Shown piece by piece: positions 6,621-14,841 of a stretch of DNA of 38,092 nt; position 1 is the stretch's first letter, and each line of letters starts with the position of its first letter. This DNA is from Paractinoplanes toevensis (GTDB lineage Bacteria > Actinomycetota > Actinomycetes > Mycobacteriales > Micromonosporaceae). Location of the stretch: the NCBI RefSeq assembly GCF_018332695.1, contig NZ_BOQN01000125.1:1-38092 (forward strand). Reading direction: 5' to 3'. The notes under the pieces were generated by a model. That model made no database searches. It saw nothing but the letters and a program-made list of their open reading frames with translations, and was not told where the DNA came from. The translations under genes and the position numbers were made by a program.

Positions 6621-7805
6621 AGCGACGAAGAGGTGCGACCGTTTCCGCTGTCCATCCCCGAGCGAGACCTCGCCGACCTGCGCGAGCGCCTCGACCGGGT
6701 GCGCTGGCCCGACCGGGAGACCGTCACCGACGTGAGCCAGGGACCGTCGCTGGCGAAGATGATGGCGCTCGTCGACCGCTGGCGCGGCGGCTACGACTGG
6801 CGCCGGGCCGAGGCGCTGCTGAACGGCTGGGGCCAGTACACGACGATGATCGACGGGCTGGACATCTCGTTCCTGCACGTCCGCTCGCCGGAAGCCGCGG
6901 CCCGGCCGCTGATCATGACGCACGGCTGGCCCGGTTCCGTCCTCGAGTTCCGGCACGTCATCGGTCCCCTGACCGACCCGGCCGCGCACGGCGGCGACCC
7001 GGCGGACGCCTTCCATCTCGTCCTGCCGACGCTGCCCGGTTTCGGATTCTCGGAACGTCCGTCGATGCCGGGCTGGGACCTCGGCCGGACCGCCGAGGCG
7101 TGGATCACGCTGATGGACCGGCTCGGCTACGACGAGTACTTCGCCGAGGGCGGTGACCTCGGTGCCGGCGTGACCGACGAGATGGCGGCCCGCGAACCCG
7201 CGGGGCTGAAGGGCATCCATCTCACCTTCGCGATGTTCGCCCCGACGCCGGAGGAGCGCGCCGAGGCGACCGCGGACGAGCAGAAGATGCTGGACAGCGC
7301 CGACTACTTCTGGACCGACCTCTCCGGGTACGCCAAGGAGCAGTCCACCCGCCCGCAGACGATCGGCTACTCGCTCGCCGACTCGCCCGTCGGTCTGGCG
7401 GCGTGGATCTACGCGATGTTCCAGGACACCGGGGGAACTCCCGGCAACGCGGAGGGTTCGTTCGCCGTCGACGAGATGCTCGACGACATCATGCTCTACT
7501 GGCTGCCCAACACCGGAACCTCCGCGGCCCGGATGTACTGGGAGATGGCCCAGGCCAAGTGGTCCTCGCCCGCGACCCTGGAGCACCCCGTCAAGCTGCC
7601 CGCCGGCCTGTGCATGTCGCCGGCCGAGCACGTCCGGAAGTCACGGCGCTGGACCGAGCGTCGCTACCCGAACCTGGTGCGCTTCACCGAACTCGCCGAG
7701 GGCGGCCACTTCACCGCCTGGGAGCAGCCGGCCGCTTTCGTGGAGGACGTCCGGGCGACGTTCCGGGCGACACTTTCGAGTGGCGGCCCGGAGTGGTCCC
7801 GATGA
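6618..7805 (+). CDS. Epoxide hydrolase (EHN-domain, microsomal type)
   Basis: Opens epoxides to vicinal diols; a 395-aa alpha/beta-hydrolase with the N-terminal EHN lid/anchor region (PFPLSIPERDLADLRERLDRVRWPD). The oxyanion motif HGWPGS begins at H102. The nucleophile is probably D180 in GGDLGAGV and the catalytic base H364 in GGHFTAWEQP. The acid is probably in the region before VKLPAGLCMSPAEH. Length fits bacterial EHN-type hydrolases. The ATG at 6618 is fixed by the operator palindrome and by homologous-looking sequence from the first residues; no Shine-Dalgarno is possible upstream, which suggests leaderless translation. It is controlled by the divergent TetR. Its 3' end overlaps the convergent AraC gene by 95 bp. 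The natural substrate is unknown. Confidence 0.92.
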   Translation: MSDEEVRPFPLSIPERDLADLRERLDRVRWPDRETVTDVSQGPSLAKMMALVDRWRGGYDWRRAEALLNGWGQYTTMIDGLDISFLHVRSPEAAARPLIMTHGWPGSVLEFRHVIGPLTDPAAHGGDPADAFHLVLPTLPGFGFSERPSMPGWDLGRTAEAWITLMDRLGYDEYFAEGGDLGAGVTDEMAAREPAGLKGIHLTFAMFAPTPEERAEATADEQKMLDSADYFWTDLSGYAKEQSTRPQTIGYSLADSPVGLAAWIYAMFQDTGGTPGNAEGSFAVDEMLDDIMLYWLPNTGTSAARMYWEMAQAKWSSPATLEHPVKLPAGLCMSPAEHVRKSRRWTERRYPNLVRFTELAEGGHFTAWEQPAAFVEDVRATFRATLSSGGPEWSR

Positions 7806-8514
7806 TCGTGGTGAAAGCGGCGATGAAGCCGCTCGGGTTGGCCCATCCACAGGCGTGGGCCACGTGGGTGGTGTCGTGGCCCTCGGCCAGCAGGACCAGG
7901 GCGTGGCAGACGCGCAGCTGGGTCCGCCATTCGTAGAAGGTCATGCCGAGCTCGTCATGAAAAAGGCGGCTGAGGGTACGCGCACCGGCACCGACCTGCC
8001 GGCCGAGCTCGGCCAGCGGGCGGCTGTCGGCCGGGTTGCCGTCCAGGATCCGGGCTACCGCCCGCAGCCGGTCGTCGCGTGGCGTCGGCAGCTGCGTGGG
8101 CTGTTCGGGGGCTTCGCGGAGCTCGTCGACCAGCACCCGGTGCAGCCGGGCGCGGGCACCCTGGTCGTACTGCCGCGGGCCGGTGAGGGCGAGCAGGATC
8201 TCCCGGACCAGCCCGGAGGCGAGGAACACGGCCGGGTGGGCGGGGGCCCGCCGGGCGAGTGACGGCGGCAGGAAGACGATCCGCATGTCGGTGTCGCCGT
8301 GCGCGCGGTGATGGTGGGTGGAGTGGGCGGGGATCCAGGCGACCCGGTTGGCCGGGACGACCGAGGTGCCCTGCTCGGTGTGGACGGACAGGACGCCGCC
8401 CGCCGCGTACACCAGATGCCCGCGCGGATGGGAATGAGCCTGACTGGTCCCGCCGGACGGCCACCGGTGCACGCCGCCGGACGGCCAGATCCGGGATTGG
8501 CGCGCTACGGGCAT
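7711..8514 (-). CDS. AraC-family transcriptional regulator
   Basis: A 267-aa regulator: an N-terminal cupin-like sensor (HSHPRGHLVYAAGGVLSVHTEQGTSVVPANRVAWIPAHSTHHH) and a C-terminal double HTH. The first helix pair is ADSRPLAELGRQVGAGARTLSRLFHDELGMTFYEWRTQLRV and the second is TTHVAHACGWANPSGFIAAFTTIIGTTPGRH. The layout matches the cupin-AraC regulators that often control nearby reductases. It is divergent from the oxidoreductase gene (55 bp between starts), which is the likely target. The C-terminal tail of about 25 basic residues after TTPGRH is longer than usual and is encoded antisense to the end of the epoxide hydrolase gene, suggesting the stop codon was lost and the gene extended. Confidence 0.88.
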   Translation of the reverse strand: MPVARQSRIWPSGGVHRWPSGGTSQAHSHPRGHLVYAAGGVLSVHTEQGTSVVPANRVAWIPAHSTHHHRAHGDTDMRIVFLPPSLARRAPAHPAVFLASGLVREILLALTGPRQYDQGARARLHRVLVDELREAPEQPTQLPTPRDDRLRAVARILDGNPADSRPLAELGRQVGAGARTLSRLFHDELGMTFYEWRTQLRVCHALVLLAEGHDTTHVAHACGWANPSGFIAAFTTIIGTTPGRHSKVSPGTSPGRPPRKRPAAPRR

Positions 8515-8569
8515 GGCTTGGCATTTTAACGGTGGGCGGCCGTCCGGGCCGGTGGCGACAGTTCAGGCC
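8515..8569. promoter_or_regulatory. Divergent promoter region AraC / oxidoreductase
   Basis: A 55-bp gap between divergent start codons. It contains the only A/T-rich block of the area, GGCATTTTAACGG at about 8520-8532, adjacent to the AraC start, and a GC-rich remainder. It should hold both promoters and the AraC operator. No clear direct or inverted repeat is visible, so the operator cannot be located. Confidence 0.4.
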
Positions 8570-9547
8570 ATGACGACGACGATGCGAGCGGTGGTCTGTG
8601 CCCGGCCCGGCGGCCCGGAAGTCCTGGAGGTCCGGAAGCTGCCGGTGCCGGCGGTGCGTGCGGGCTGGAGCCTGGTGCGGGTGATGGGGGCCGGTCTCAA
8701 CCGGTCGGAGTTGCGCACCCGGCAGGGGCATTCTCCGGGCGTGCGTTTCCCCCGCGTGCTGGGGATCGAATGTGTGGGTGTCGTGGCGGCCTCGACCGAT
8801 CCGTCGAAACCGGCGGGTACGACCGTCGCGGCGGTGATGGGGGAGATGGGCCGGGCGTTCGACGGCGGCTACGCCGAGTACGCGTTGCTGCCGAACGACC
8901 TGCTCATGCCGGTGACCAGCACGCTGCCGTGGGAGGTGCTGGCCGCGCTGCCGGAGACGTACCTGACCGCGCAGGGCGCCCTCGACGCGCTCGGGGTCCG
9001 GCCGGGGGAGCGGTTGCTGATCCGGGGCGGCACATCGTCGGTGGGCCTGGCCGCCGCGACGATCGCCCACGGCCACGGCGTCGAGGTCGCGGCGACGACC
9101 CGCCGGCCGGAGAAGGCGGGCGCCTTGACCGCGGCCGGCGTCGACCACGTGATCGTCGAGGGAGACGACGACGGATCGCCGTGGGCCGCCGGGCCGAGCC
9201 ACGTCCTGGACCTCGTCGGGGCGAGGACGGTCGTCGACTCCCTGCGCCTGGTCGGCCGGGGCGGGACCGTCTGCGTGGCCGGCTCTCTCAGCGGATGGCT
9301 GGTGCGGGACTTCGAACCGATCGCGATGATCCCCTCGGGCGCCCGGCTCACGGCCTTCCACAGCGACGACGCCAGGGGCAGTGCGGGCGCGGCCGTGCTG
9401 CAGCGGGTCGTCCGCCAGGTCGAGGCCGGCGTCTACCGGCCGAACATCGACCGGGTCGTCGGGCTGGACGACCTCGCCGAGGCCCACCGGCACATGGAGA
9501 ACAACCGGGCCGCCGGCAAGGTGGTCCTGGTGCCGGATAGTTGTTGA
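8570..9547 (+). CDS. Zinc-independent quinone oxidoreductase-like MDR enzyme
   Basis: NADPH-dependent oxidoreductase of the medium-chain dehydrogenase/reductase superfamily, 325 aa. It has the N-terminal GroES-like domain (MRAVVCARPGGPEVLEVRKLPVP...GAGLNRSELRTRQGHSPGVRFPRVLGIECVG) and a Rossmann domain with RGGTSSVGLAAATIAHGHG. There is no structural-zinc Cys cluster, as expected for the QOR group. The ATG at 8570 is used; a second ATG at 8582 would begin exactly at the conserved MRAVV and is equally possible. An upstream ATG at 8513 overlaps the AraC start and is unlikely. Likely activated or repressed by the divergent AraC protein. The substrate, probably a quinone or enone, is not predictable. 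Confidence 0.87.
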   Translation: MTTTMRAVVCARPGGPEVLEVRKLPVPAVRAGWSLVRVMGAGLNRSELRTRQGHSPGVRFPRVLGIECVGVVAASTDPSKPAGTTVAAVMGEMGRAFDGGYAEYALLPNDLLMPVTSTLPWEVLAALPETYLTAQGALDALGVRPGERLLIRGGTSSVGLAAATIAHGHGVEVAATTRRPEKAGALTAAGVDHVIVEGDDDGSPWAAGPSHVLDLVGARTVVDSLRLVGRGGTVCVAGSLSGWLVRDFEPIAMIPSGARLTAFHSDDARGSAGAAVLQRVVRQVEAGVYRPNIDRVVGLDDLAEAHRHMENNRAAGKVVLVPDSC

Positions 9548-9556
9548 CGCACTTCG

Positions 9557-9576
9557 ACTGTCGGCTGCCGGACAGT
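9557..9576 (+). terminator. Weak stem-loop after the oxidoreductase gene
   Basis: Arms ACTGTC (9557-9562) and GACAGT (9571-9576) enclose an 8-nt loop ten nucleotides after the oxidoreductase stop codon. No T-tract follows. It could terminate or merely be chance; it is listed because it lies exactly between two same-strand genes with unrelated functions. Confidence 0.25.
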
Positions 9577-9614
9577 GGCGAACAAACCCGGCTGTGGCCC
9601 GTGACCAACCGGGT

Positions 9615-10784
9615 ATGACAACTCAACTCGCGAAAACAGCCATCGGTGCAGCCCTCCTCGGCAGCCTTGCCGTCGGAGCCGCGCCGGCCGCCGCCGCGCC
9701 GGCCGGGACCAGCCGGATCAGTCTGGACAGCAACGGTGGCCAGGCCGCCGAATACCGCAGCGAGCCGTTCGCGGCGAGTACCGACGGCCGGTACGTCGCC
9801 TTCACCTCGGCCGCGCCGAACCTGGTGCCGGGGGACACCAACGAGACCTGGGACGTGCTGGTGCGCGACCGCCGGGCCGGCACCACCACGCTGGTCAGCC
9901 GGTCCGGTGCCGGTGTGCCGGGCAACAGTTCCAGCTACGGCCAGGCGATGAGCCCGGACGGCCGGTACGTGTCGTTCACCTCCGACGCCACCGACCTGGT
10001 GCCGGGGGACACCAACGGCGCGTACGACGGCTTCGTCCGGGATCTCCGCACCGGCACCACCAGCCGGGTGACGCTGACCAGCGGCGGCACCCAGGCCAAC
10101 GCCCGCAGCTACGCGCCGGCCATCAGCGCCGACGCCCGCTACGTAGCCTTCGTCTCGGACGCCACCGATGTGGTGCCGGGCGACACCGACGGCGTCGCGG
10201 ATGTCTTCCTGCGGGACCGGCGGGCCGGCACCACCGTCAGGGTCAGCGCCGGCGGACCCGCCGACGCGCCGGCGATCAGTGCGGACGGCCGGTACGTGAC
10301 GTACACGTCCGGGGGCAAGGTCCTCGTGTACGACCGGCGGTCCGGCGGCACGGTTGTGGTCGCCGGCCAAACCGCAGCCGGGCCGGCGATCAGCGCCGAT
10401 GGCCGGTACGTGACGTTCACGTCCGAAGGCAAGGTCCTCGTGCACGACCGGCGGTCCGGCAACACCATCGTGGTCGCCGGCGGACCCTCGGCCGGGCCGG
10501 CGATCAGCGCCGACGGCCGCTACGTGACCTTCACGTCGGACGCCACGAACCTGGTCGCGGGCGACACCAACGGCGTCTCCGACGTGTTCCGGCGCGACCT
10601 GCGCCTGGGCACGACCGTCCGGGTGAGCCTGACGGCCGGCGGCGCACAGGCCGCCGACGTCAGCTACGCCGGAGTCATCACCGGTGACGGCCGATCGGTC
10701 GCCTTCGCCTCGGCGGCCACCGATCTGGTGCCGGGCGACACCAACGGCGTGACCGACACCTTCCTGCGTCACCTGTCCGACTGA
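9615..10784 (+). CDS. Exported PD40/TolB-like beta-propeller repeat protein
   Basis: A 389-aa protein with a Sec signal peptide (AIGAALLGSLAVGAAPAAAAPAG, cleavage probably near residue 27). The rest is PD40-like repeats with the core ADGRYVAFTSDATNLVPGDTNGxxDVFxRDLRxGTTxRVS. There are four full units plus two shortened ones (SADGRYVTYTSGGKVLVYDRRSGG and its near copy), which predicts a six- to seven-bladed propeller. The ATG at 9615 directly precedes the signal peptide. The shortened central blades lack the GDTNG loop. It has no enzymatic residues; family members bind partner proteins or envelope components. It stands alone, and its stop abuts that of the convergent dhaK-like gene (TGATCA shared). 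Confidence 0.85.
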   Translation: MTTQLAKTAIGAALLGSLAVGAAPAAAAPAGTSRISLDSNGGQAAEYRSEPFAASTDGRYVAFTSAAPNLVPGDTNETWDVLVRDRRAGTTTLVSRSGAGVPGNSSSYGQAMSPDGRYVSFTSDATDLVPGDTNGAYDGFVRDLRTGTTSRVTLTSGGTQANARSYAPAISADARYVAFVSDATDVVPGDTDGVADVFLRDRRAGTTVRVSAGGPADAPAISADGRYVTYTSGGKVLVYDRRSGGTVVVAGQTAAGPAISADGRYVTFTSEGKVLVHDRRSGNTIVVAGGPSAGPAISADGRYVTFTSDATNLVAGDTNGVSDVFRRDLRLGTTVRVSLTAGGAQAADVSYAGVITGDGRSVAFASAATDLVPGDTNGVTDTFLRHLSD

Positions 10785-11780
10785 TCAGAACACTCGGATG
10801 GCGGCCTCCGCGGGGGCCGCCAGCAGGGTTTCGATCTCGTCGTCCAGGCGCACCAGGGTGAGCGAGGCGCCGGCCATGTCGAGCGACGTGCAGTACTCGT
10901 TCACGTAGCTGCGGCCGACCTCGATGCCGCGCTCGGCCAGCCGCTGATGGGCGCGGCGGTAGAGGATGTAGAGCTCGCTGACCGGGGTGCCGCCCAGGCC
11001 GTTGATCATCAGGGCGACCCGGTCGGCCGACTCGTACGGCAGGTCCGGGACCACCGCGTCGAGCAGGTCGTCCACGATCTCGTCGGCCGCCTTCAGTTTC
11101 CGGCGTTCGCGGCCGGGTTCGCCGTGGATCCCGACGCCGAACTCCATCTCGTCGGCGCCGAGCTCGAACAGCGGCGAGCCCTTGGCCGGCGGGGTGCACG
11201 CGGTGAGCGCCACGCCCATGGTGCGGGTGACGTCGTTGACCTTCCGGCCGATCCGGAGCAGCTCGTCCAGGTCGGCGCCCTGCTCGGCGGCCGCACCGAC
11301 CGCCTTGATCACGAAGAAGTTCCCGGCCACGCCGCGGCGGCCGACCGTGTAGAGGGAGTCCTGCACGGCCACGTCGTCGTTGATGGTGAGAATCTCGCAG
11401 CGGACGCCGTCGGCCTCGGCCATCTCCTTACCCATGTCGAAAGCCATCCGGTCGCCGGTGTAGTTGTTCACCAGCAGCAGCACACCCTTCGGCGAGTTGA
11501 GCAGTTTCGCGGTCTCGTAGACGTAGTCCATCGGCGGGGCCGCGAACACGTCGCCGGGGCAGGCCGCGTCCAGCATGCCTCGCCCCACGGCCATCACGTG
11601 GGCCGGCTCGTGACCCGAGCCGGAGCCCTGCACGATGGACACCTTGTCGGCGTACGGTGCATCGGATCGCATGATCAGGTTGTAGGCGGGGACGTACCGG
11701 AGGGCGCCCGCGTTGGCGAGGGCGACGCCCTCCAGCATCTCGGCGACGTAGTTCTTCGGATCGTTGACGAACTTCTTCAC
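10785..11780 (-). CDS. DhaK-type ketose kinase subunit
   Basis: Substrate-binding subunit of a dihydroxyacetone-kinase-family enzyme, 331 aa. H219 in GVGIHGEPG corresponds to the His that covalently holds the ketose as a hemiaminal, and H57 in GSGSGHEPAH and the Asp in NYTGDRMAFDMG match the other active-site residues. The flanking sequence is diverged from ordinary DhaK: VMAVGRGMLDAACPGDVFAAPPMDYVYETAKLL replaces the usual AGYVG...VFASPS pattern. The GTG at 11780 is chosen because it overlaps the dhaL stop codon (GTGA) and is preceded by GGAGGAG. It is the last gene of a four-gene operon after the aldolase, HAD phosphatase and DhaL. The substrate is likely a ketose other than free dihydroxyacetone, e.g. 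a tetrulose or pentulose; this is inference. Confidence 0.85.
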   Translation of the reverse strand: MKKFVNDPKNYVAEMLEGVALANAGALRYVPAYNLIMRSDAPYADKVSIVQGSGSGHEPAHVMAVGRGMLDAACPGDVFAAPPMDYVYETAKLLNSPKGVLLLVNNYTGDRMAFDMGKEMAEADGVRCEILTINDDVAVQDSLYTVGRRGVAGNFFVIKAVGAAAEQGADLDELLRIGRKVNDVTRTMGVALTACTPPAKGSPLFELGADEMEFGVGIHGEPGRERRKLKAADEIVDDLLDAVVPDLPYESADRVALMINGLGGTPVSELYILYRRAHQRLAERGIEVGRSYVNEYCTSLDMAGASLTLVRLDDEIETLLAAPAEAAIRVF

Positions 11781-12412
11781 GGCGCTCCTCCTGGTTTCCA
11801 CGTTTCGCTGATCCGTTCGGCGATGACCGCCACCGCCATGGCGCCGGCGTCCACCGAGCCGCGGCTGCGCTCGCCGGTGTAGGCCGCGCGTCCCCGCTTG
11901 GCGACCATGTCGACGGTTGCCTCGGCCGCCTCCCGGGCGGCGGTCGCGGCGGCCTCGATCGCCTCGTGCGGTGCCAGGCCCCGATCGAGCGAGGCGGCCA
12001 GCCGGTCGGTCATCGGCACCAGCGCGTCCAGCAGCGTCTTGTCGCCGACGTCGGACTGGCCGCGTGCCTTGATCCCCTCGATGGCCGCGCGCAGCATCGC
12101 CACGACCCGGTCACCGGTGAGATCGGCGTCGCCCGCGGCGGTGCCGGCGCGGATGAAGGCGGTGCCCCAGAGCGGCCCGGACGTGCCGCCGATCCGGGAG
12201 GCGATCACCATGCCCGTACGCTTCAGGAAGGTCCCGGGATCGCCGCGGTCGAGGTCGGCCCAGCCCTCCAGCAGCTTCTCGAACCCGCGGGCCAGCGAGT
12301 AACCGAAGTCGCCGTCGCCGACGACCGAGTCGAGGTCGCCGAAGTACTTCTCGTTCTCGATCGCGGTCTCGGCGATCGTCCGGACCACGTTCTCGGTCAT
12401 CTCGGTGCTCAT
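11777..12412 (-). CDS. DhaL-type nucleotide-binding kinase subunit with altered GDGD loop
   Basis: ADP/ATP-binding subunit of a DhaKL-type kinase, 211 aa, all helical. The Mg-nucleotide site is LDSVVGDGDFGYSLARGFEKL. The three Asp residues of the family motif D-x4-GDGDHG are kept, but the His is replaced by Phe. SGPLWGTAFIRAG and GDKTLLDALVPM match the other conserved DhaL blocks, and SRGSVDAGAMAVAVI is the usual C-terminal block. The ATG at 12412 overlaps the HAD stop codon (ATGA). Whether the phosphate donor is ATP, or PEP through a DhaM, cannot be read directly. No DhaM gene is present in the operon, which favours ATP. Confidence 0.85.
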   Translation of the reverse strand: MSTEMTENVVRTIAETAIENEKYFGDLDSVVGDGDFGYSLARGFEKLLEGWADLDRGDPGTFLKRTGMVIASRIGGTSGPLWGTAFIRAGTAAGDADLTGDRVVAMLRAAIEGIKARGQSDVGDKTLLDALVPMTDRLAASLDRGLAPHEAIEAAATAAREAAEATVDMVAKRGRAAYTGERSRGSVDAGAMAVAVIAERISETWKPGGAP

Positions 12413-13158
12413 CGCGATGCCTCCAGACAGGCGCGCAGGTCGTCGAGCGTCAGATAGTCGCCCGGTCGCGCCGCGCTCCGGTTCGCCAGCACCTCGATCG
12501 GCGCCCGGCCGGGATCGCCCAGGTCCGAGACGACCAGCGCGGCCTCGGCGAAGTCCTCGTCGCGGGTGTATCCGCTGACCGTCACCAGGCAGCGCAGCCC
12601 GGCCCCGGTCGCGGCCAGCAGCCCGTTGCGAGAGTCCTCGACCACCAGCGTCTCGGCCGGCCGCAGGCCGAGACGCTCGACGGTCAGCCGGTAGATCGCC
12701 GGGTCGGGCTTCTTGGCCGGCACCACGTCGCCGGCGAAGACCGGGATCTTCGCGGCGGTGGCGGTGCCGACCGCACTCTCCAGCACGGCGCGTACCGATT
12801 CCTCCGCCGAGGTGGACGCGACCGCGACCGTCCATCCCGCGCCGAGTGCCGCGCCGACGATCCGGGCGATGCCCGGCCGCGGCGGGACGCGACCTTCGGC
12901 GACCATCCGCTTGAAGATCGCGGTTTTGGCTTTGTGCCAGGTCAGAAGCGTTTGGGTACGGTCGTCAGCATCGAGATCCGGCAGGAGCGACGCCATCCGC
13001 TCCTTACCGCCGCCGATCTTGAGTTTCTCGCCGTACTCCCGCTCGCTCCAGCGCACCGGAAGCCCGAACTGCTCGAAGGTCGCGTTGAAGGCGGGCAGGT
13101 GACCATGCCGCTCGGTGTCGGCGAGCACGCCGTCGCAGTCGAAGATCAGCGCGGTCAC
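12409..13158 (-). CDS. HAD-family sugar phosphatase, CbbY-like
   Basis: A 249-aa phosphatase of HAD subfamily IA. Motif I is FDCDGVLADTE (nucleophile Asp and +2 Asp). Motif II is the VAVASTSAEESVRAVLE region, the motif III Lys is in VPAKKPDPAIYRL, and motif IV is VVEDSRNGLLAA. The cap begins ADTERHGHLPAFNATFEQFGLPVRWSEREYGEKLKIGGGKERM, strongly like CbbY, which dephosphorylates xylulose-1,5-bisphosphate. The GTG at 13158 overlaps the aldolase stop codon (GTGA). In this operon it may remove a phosphate from a ketose bisphosphate or from a dead-end side product of the kinase and aldolase. That assignment rests on context. Confidence 0.85.
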   Translation of the reverse strand: MTALIFDCDGVLADTERHGHLPAFNATFEQFGLPVRWSEREYGEKLKIGGGKERMASLLPDLDADDRTQTLLTWHKAKTAIFKRMVAEGRVPPRPGIARIVGAALGAGWTVAVASTSAEESVRAVLESAVGTATAAKIPVFAGDVVPAKKPDPAIYRLTVERLGLRPAETLVVEDSRNGLLAATGAGLRCLVTVSGYTRDEDFAEAALVVSDLGDPGRAPIEVLANRSAARPGDYLTLDDLRACLEASR

Positions 13159-14015
13159 CAGGCCCGCCCCGAACCGCCGAACAGCCGGATGTGCCGCTTC
13201 GCCATCTCGGTCACGGCGGCCCGCTGGTGCCGGAACAGCGTCGGCGGGTCCCACCGGTTCCGCTCGGCCGCGTCCTGCAGGGCCTCCAGACCGGACTTCA
13301 TGAAGCTTTCCTTGAGCGCCGTGGAGATGTTGACCTTGGCGCAGCCGCGGGCGATGAGATCGGTGAACTGCTCGTCGGACAGGCCCGTCCCGCCGTGCAG
13401 GGCCATCGGCACGCCGGTGGCCGCGACCAGATCGCTGACCCGCTGCGCGTCCAGGGTCGGTGCCTGTTTGTACTGGCCGTGCGCGTTGCCGATCGCCGGG
13501 GCGAAGCAGTCGACGCCGGTGTTCTTGATGAAGTCGACGGCCACCTCGAGGCTCTGGATCCGGGACGCCTCGTCCGAGCCGACGTCGTCCTCGACGCCCT
13601 GGATCCCCTCGATCTCGCCCTCGACGTGGGCCCCGGTCCGGCGCGCCTCGGCCACCACCTCGGTGGTCTGCCGCAGGTTCTCGGCGACGTCCAGCTCGTG
13701 CGCGTCGAACAGGACCGAGTTCCAGCCGCCGGCCAGGCAGTCGGTGATGACCGCGCGGTCCGGGCAGTGGTCGAGGTGCAGGGTGACCGGCACGTCGACA
13801 CCGCGCGCCAGGGCCCGGAAGATGTCGTGCAGCGGGCCGCGGCCGTACTGCTTGACGGTCTTGACCGAGGTCTGCAGGATCACCGGTGCGCGTTCCTCGA
13901 CCGCCGCGGCCAGGACGGCCTCGATGCTCAGATCGTTGACCACGTTGAATGCGGCCACCCCGTAGCGTTCGGCGAGGGCGCGGTCCAGGATCTCTTTCAT
14001 CGGCACGACGGGCAT
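13155..14015 (-). CDS. Class II ketose-bisphosphate aldolase (Fba/GatY/KbaY family)
   Basis: Zinc-dependent aldolase of 286 aa that splits a ketose (bis)phosphate into DHAP and an aldehyde or its phosphate. The family signatures are AAFNVVNDLSIEAVLAAA, the metal site TLHLDHCPD (the Asp/His pair), VEGEIEGIQGVEDD with the metal-binding Glu, and the C-terminal IGNAHGQYK and ALHGGTGLSDEQF with two Zn-ligand His; KVNISTALK is the phosphate loop. The ATG at 14015 is used; an in-frame ATG at 14000 (MKEILDRALAERYG) is also possible, and neither has a good ribosome-binding site. It leads the aldolase-HAD-dhaL-dhaK operon and begins 20 nt after the frameshifted LuxR gene. The exact sugar cannot be distinguished from fructose-, tagatose- or another bisphosphate. 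Confidence 0.88.
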   Translation of the reverse strand: MPVVPMKEILDRALAERYGVAAFNVVNDLSIEAVLAAAVEERAPVILQTSVKTVKQYGRGPLHDIFRALARGVDVPVTLHLDHCPDRAVITDCLAGGWNSVLFDAHELDVAENLRQTTEVVAEARRTGAHVEGEIEGIQGVEDDVGSDEASRIQSLEVAVDFIKNTGVDCFAPAIGNAHGQYKQAPTLDAQRVSDLVAATGVPMALHGGTGLSDEQFTDLIARGCAKVNISTALKESFMKSGLEALQDAAERNRWDPPTLFRHQRAAVTEMAKRHIRLFGGSGRAW

Positions 14016-14035
14016 GCGCCCAGTCAAGCCACGCG

Positions 14036-14787
14036 TCACCCGATCGCGGTATGGGGTGAATCCCCCAGGCCGGCGGTGAGCCAGCCGTTGTCCAGCGCGA
14101 TCACGACCGCGGCGGTGCGGTTGGACGCGCCGGTCTTGCGCATGATCGCGCCGACGTGCTTCTCGACGGTCTTCGGCGACAGCGTCAGCCGGTTGGCGAT
14201 CTCGCGGTAGGTCAGGCCCTGACGGAGCAGCTCGAGCACGTCCCTCTCCCGGCCGGTGAACGGCGTCGCGGGCACCGGCATCGGGGACCGGAGGTCGGCG
14301 CCGGTCCGGACGATCGCGGCCGCCGCGGTCTGCGTGAGCGCCTCGAGCTCGTCCAGGTCCCGGGTGGAGAAGAAGCCGGCCCGGGGCGCGAAGGTCACGC
14401 TGACCGCGATCACGTCGCCCCGCCACCAGATCGGCACCGCCGCGGCCGACCGACGCCGGACCGGATCACTGCCGGCCAGGTGCCCGGCCCGCAGCTGCCC
14501 GTACTCCGGGATGACCACCGGCCGCCGGCTGCCGAACGCCCGCCCGGTGGCGCCCTCGTCGAGCGGGAACCGGTCGCCCAGCCGGCAGAGAGCCCCGTGC
14601 TCGGCCGCCTCGTGTAGTGCCCGGCCGCCGCGTCGATCAGCGAGATGCTCCCCGCGGCCGAGTCGGTGAGCCACGCGGAGTGTCGTAGGACCCGCCGCAG
14701 GACAGCCTCCAGCCGCAGGTCGCCGTAGACGTCGGCGACTGCCGCAGCGAGCCGGAGTCCTTCCCCGGCGCTTCCCGGAGTCACCAC
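14036..14787 (-). pseudogene. GAF-LuxR response regulator interrupted by a frameshift
   Basis: The N-terminal half (GTG at 14787; GEGLRLAAAVADVYGDLRLEAVLRRVLRHSAWLTDSAAGSISLIDAAAGHYT) and the C-terminal half (AAEHGALCRLGDRFPLDEGATGRAF... to the stop at 14036-14038) lie in different frames. They join at about 14610, where inserting one base would restore an unbroken GAF domain reading AAGHYTKAAEHGALC. The C-terminus is a complete LuxR HTH (FTGRERDVLELLRQGLTYREIANRLTLSPKTVEKHVGAIMRKTG). Intact, the protein would be about 250 aa. It lies between the CHASE kinase and the aldolase operon on the same strand, so it was probably their regulator. It may be a recent pseudogene, a sequencing error or, less likely, a programmed shift. 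Confidence 0.8.
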
Positions 14788-14841
14788 CCGAACCTATGTC
14801 CGCGGCACCCGGTCCGGAAGGGCCGGATCGTCGCAGCCGCC

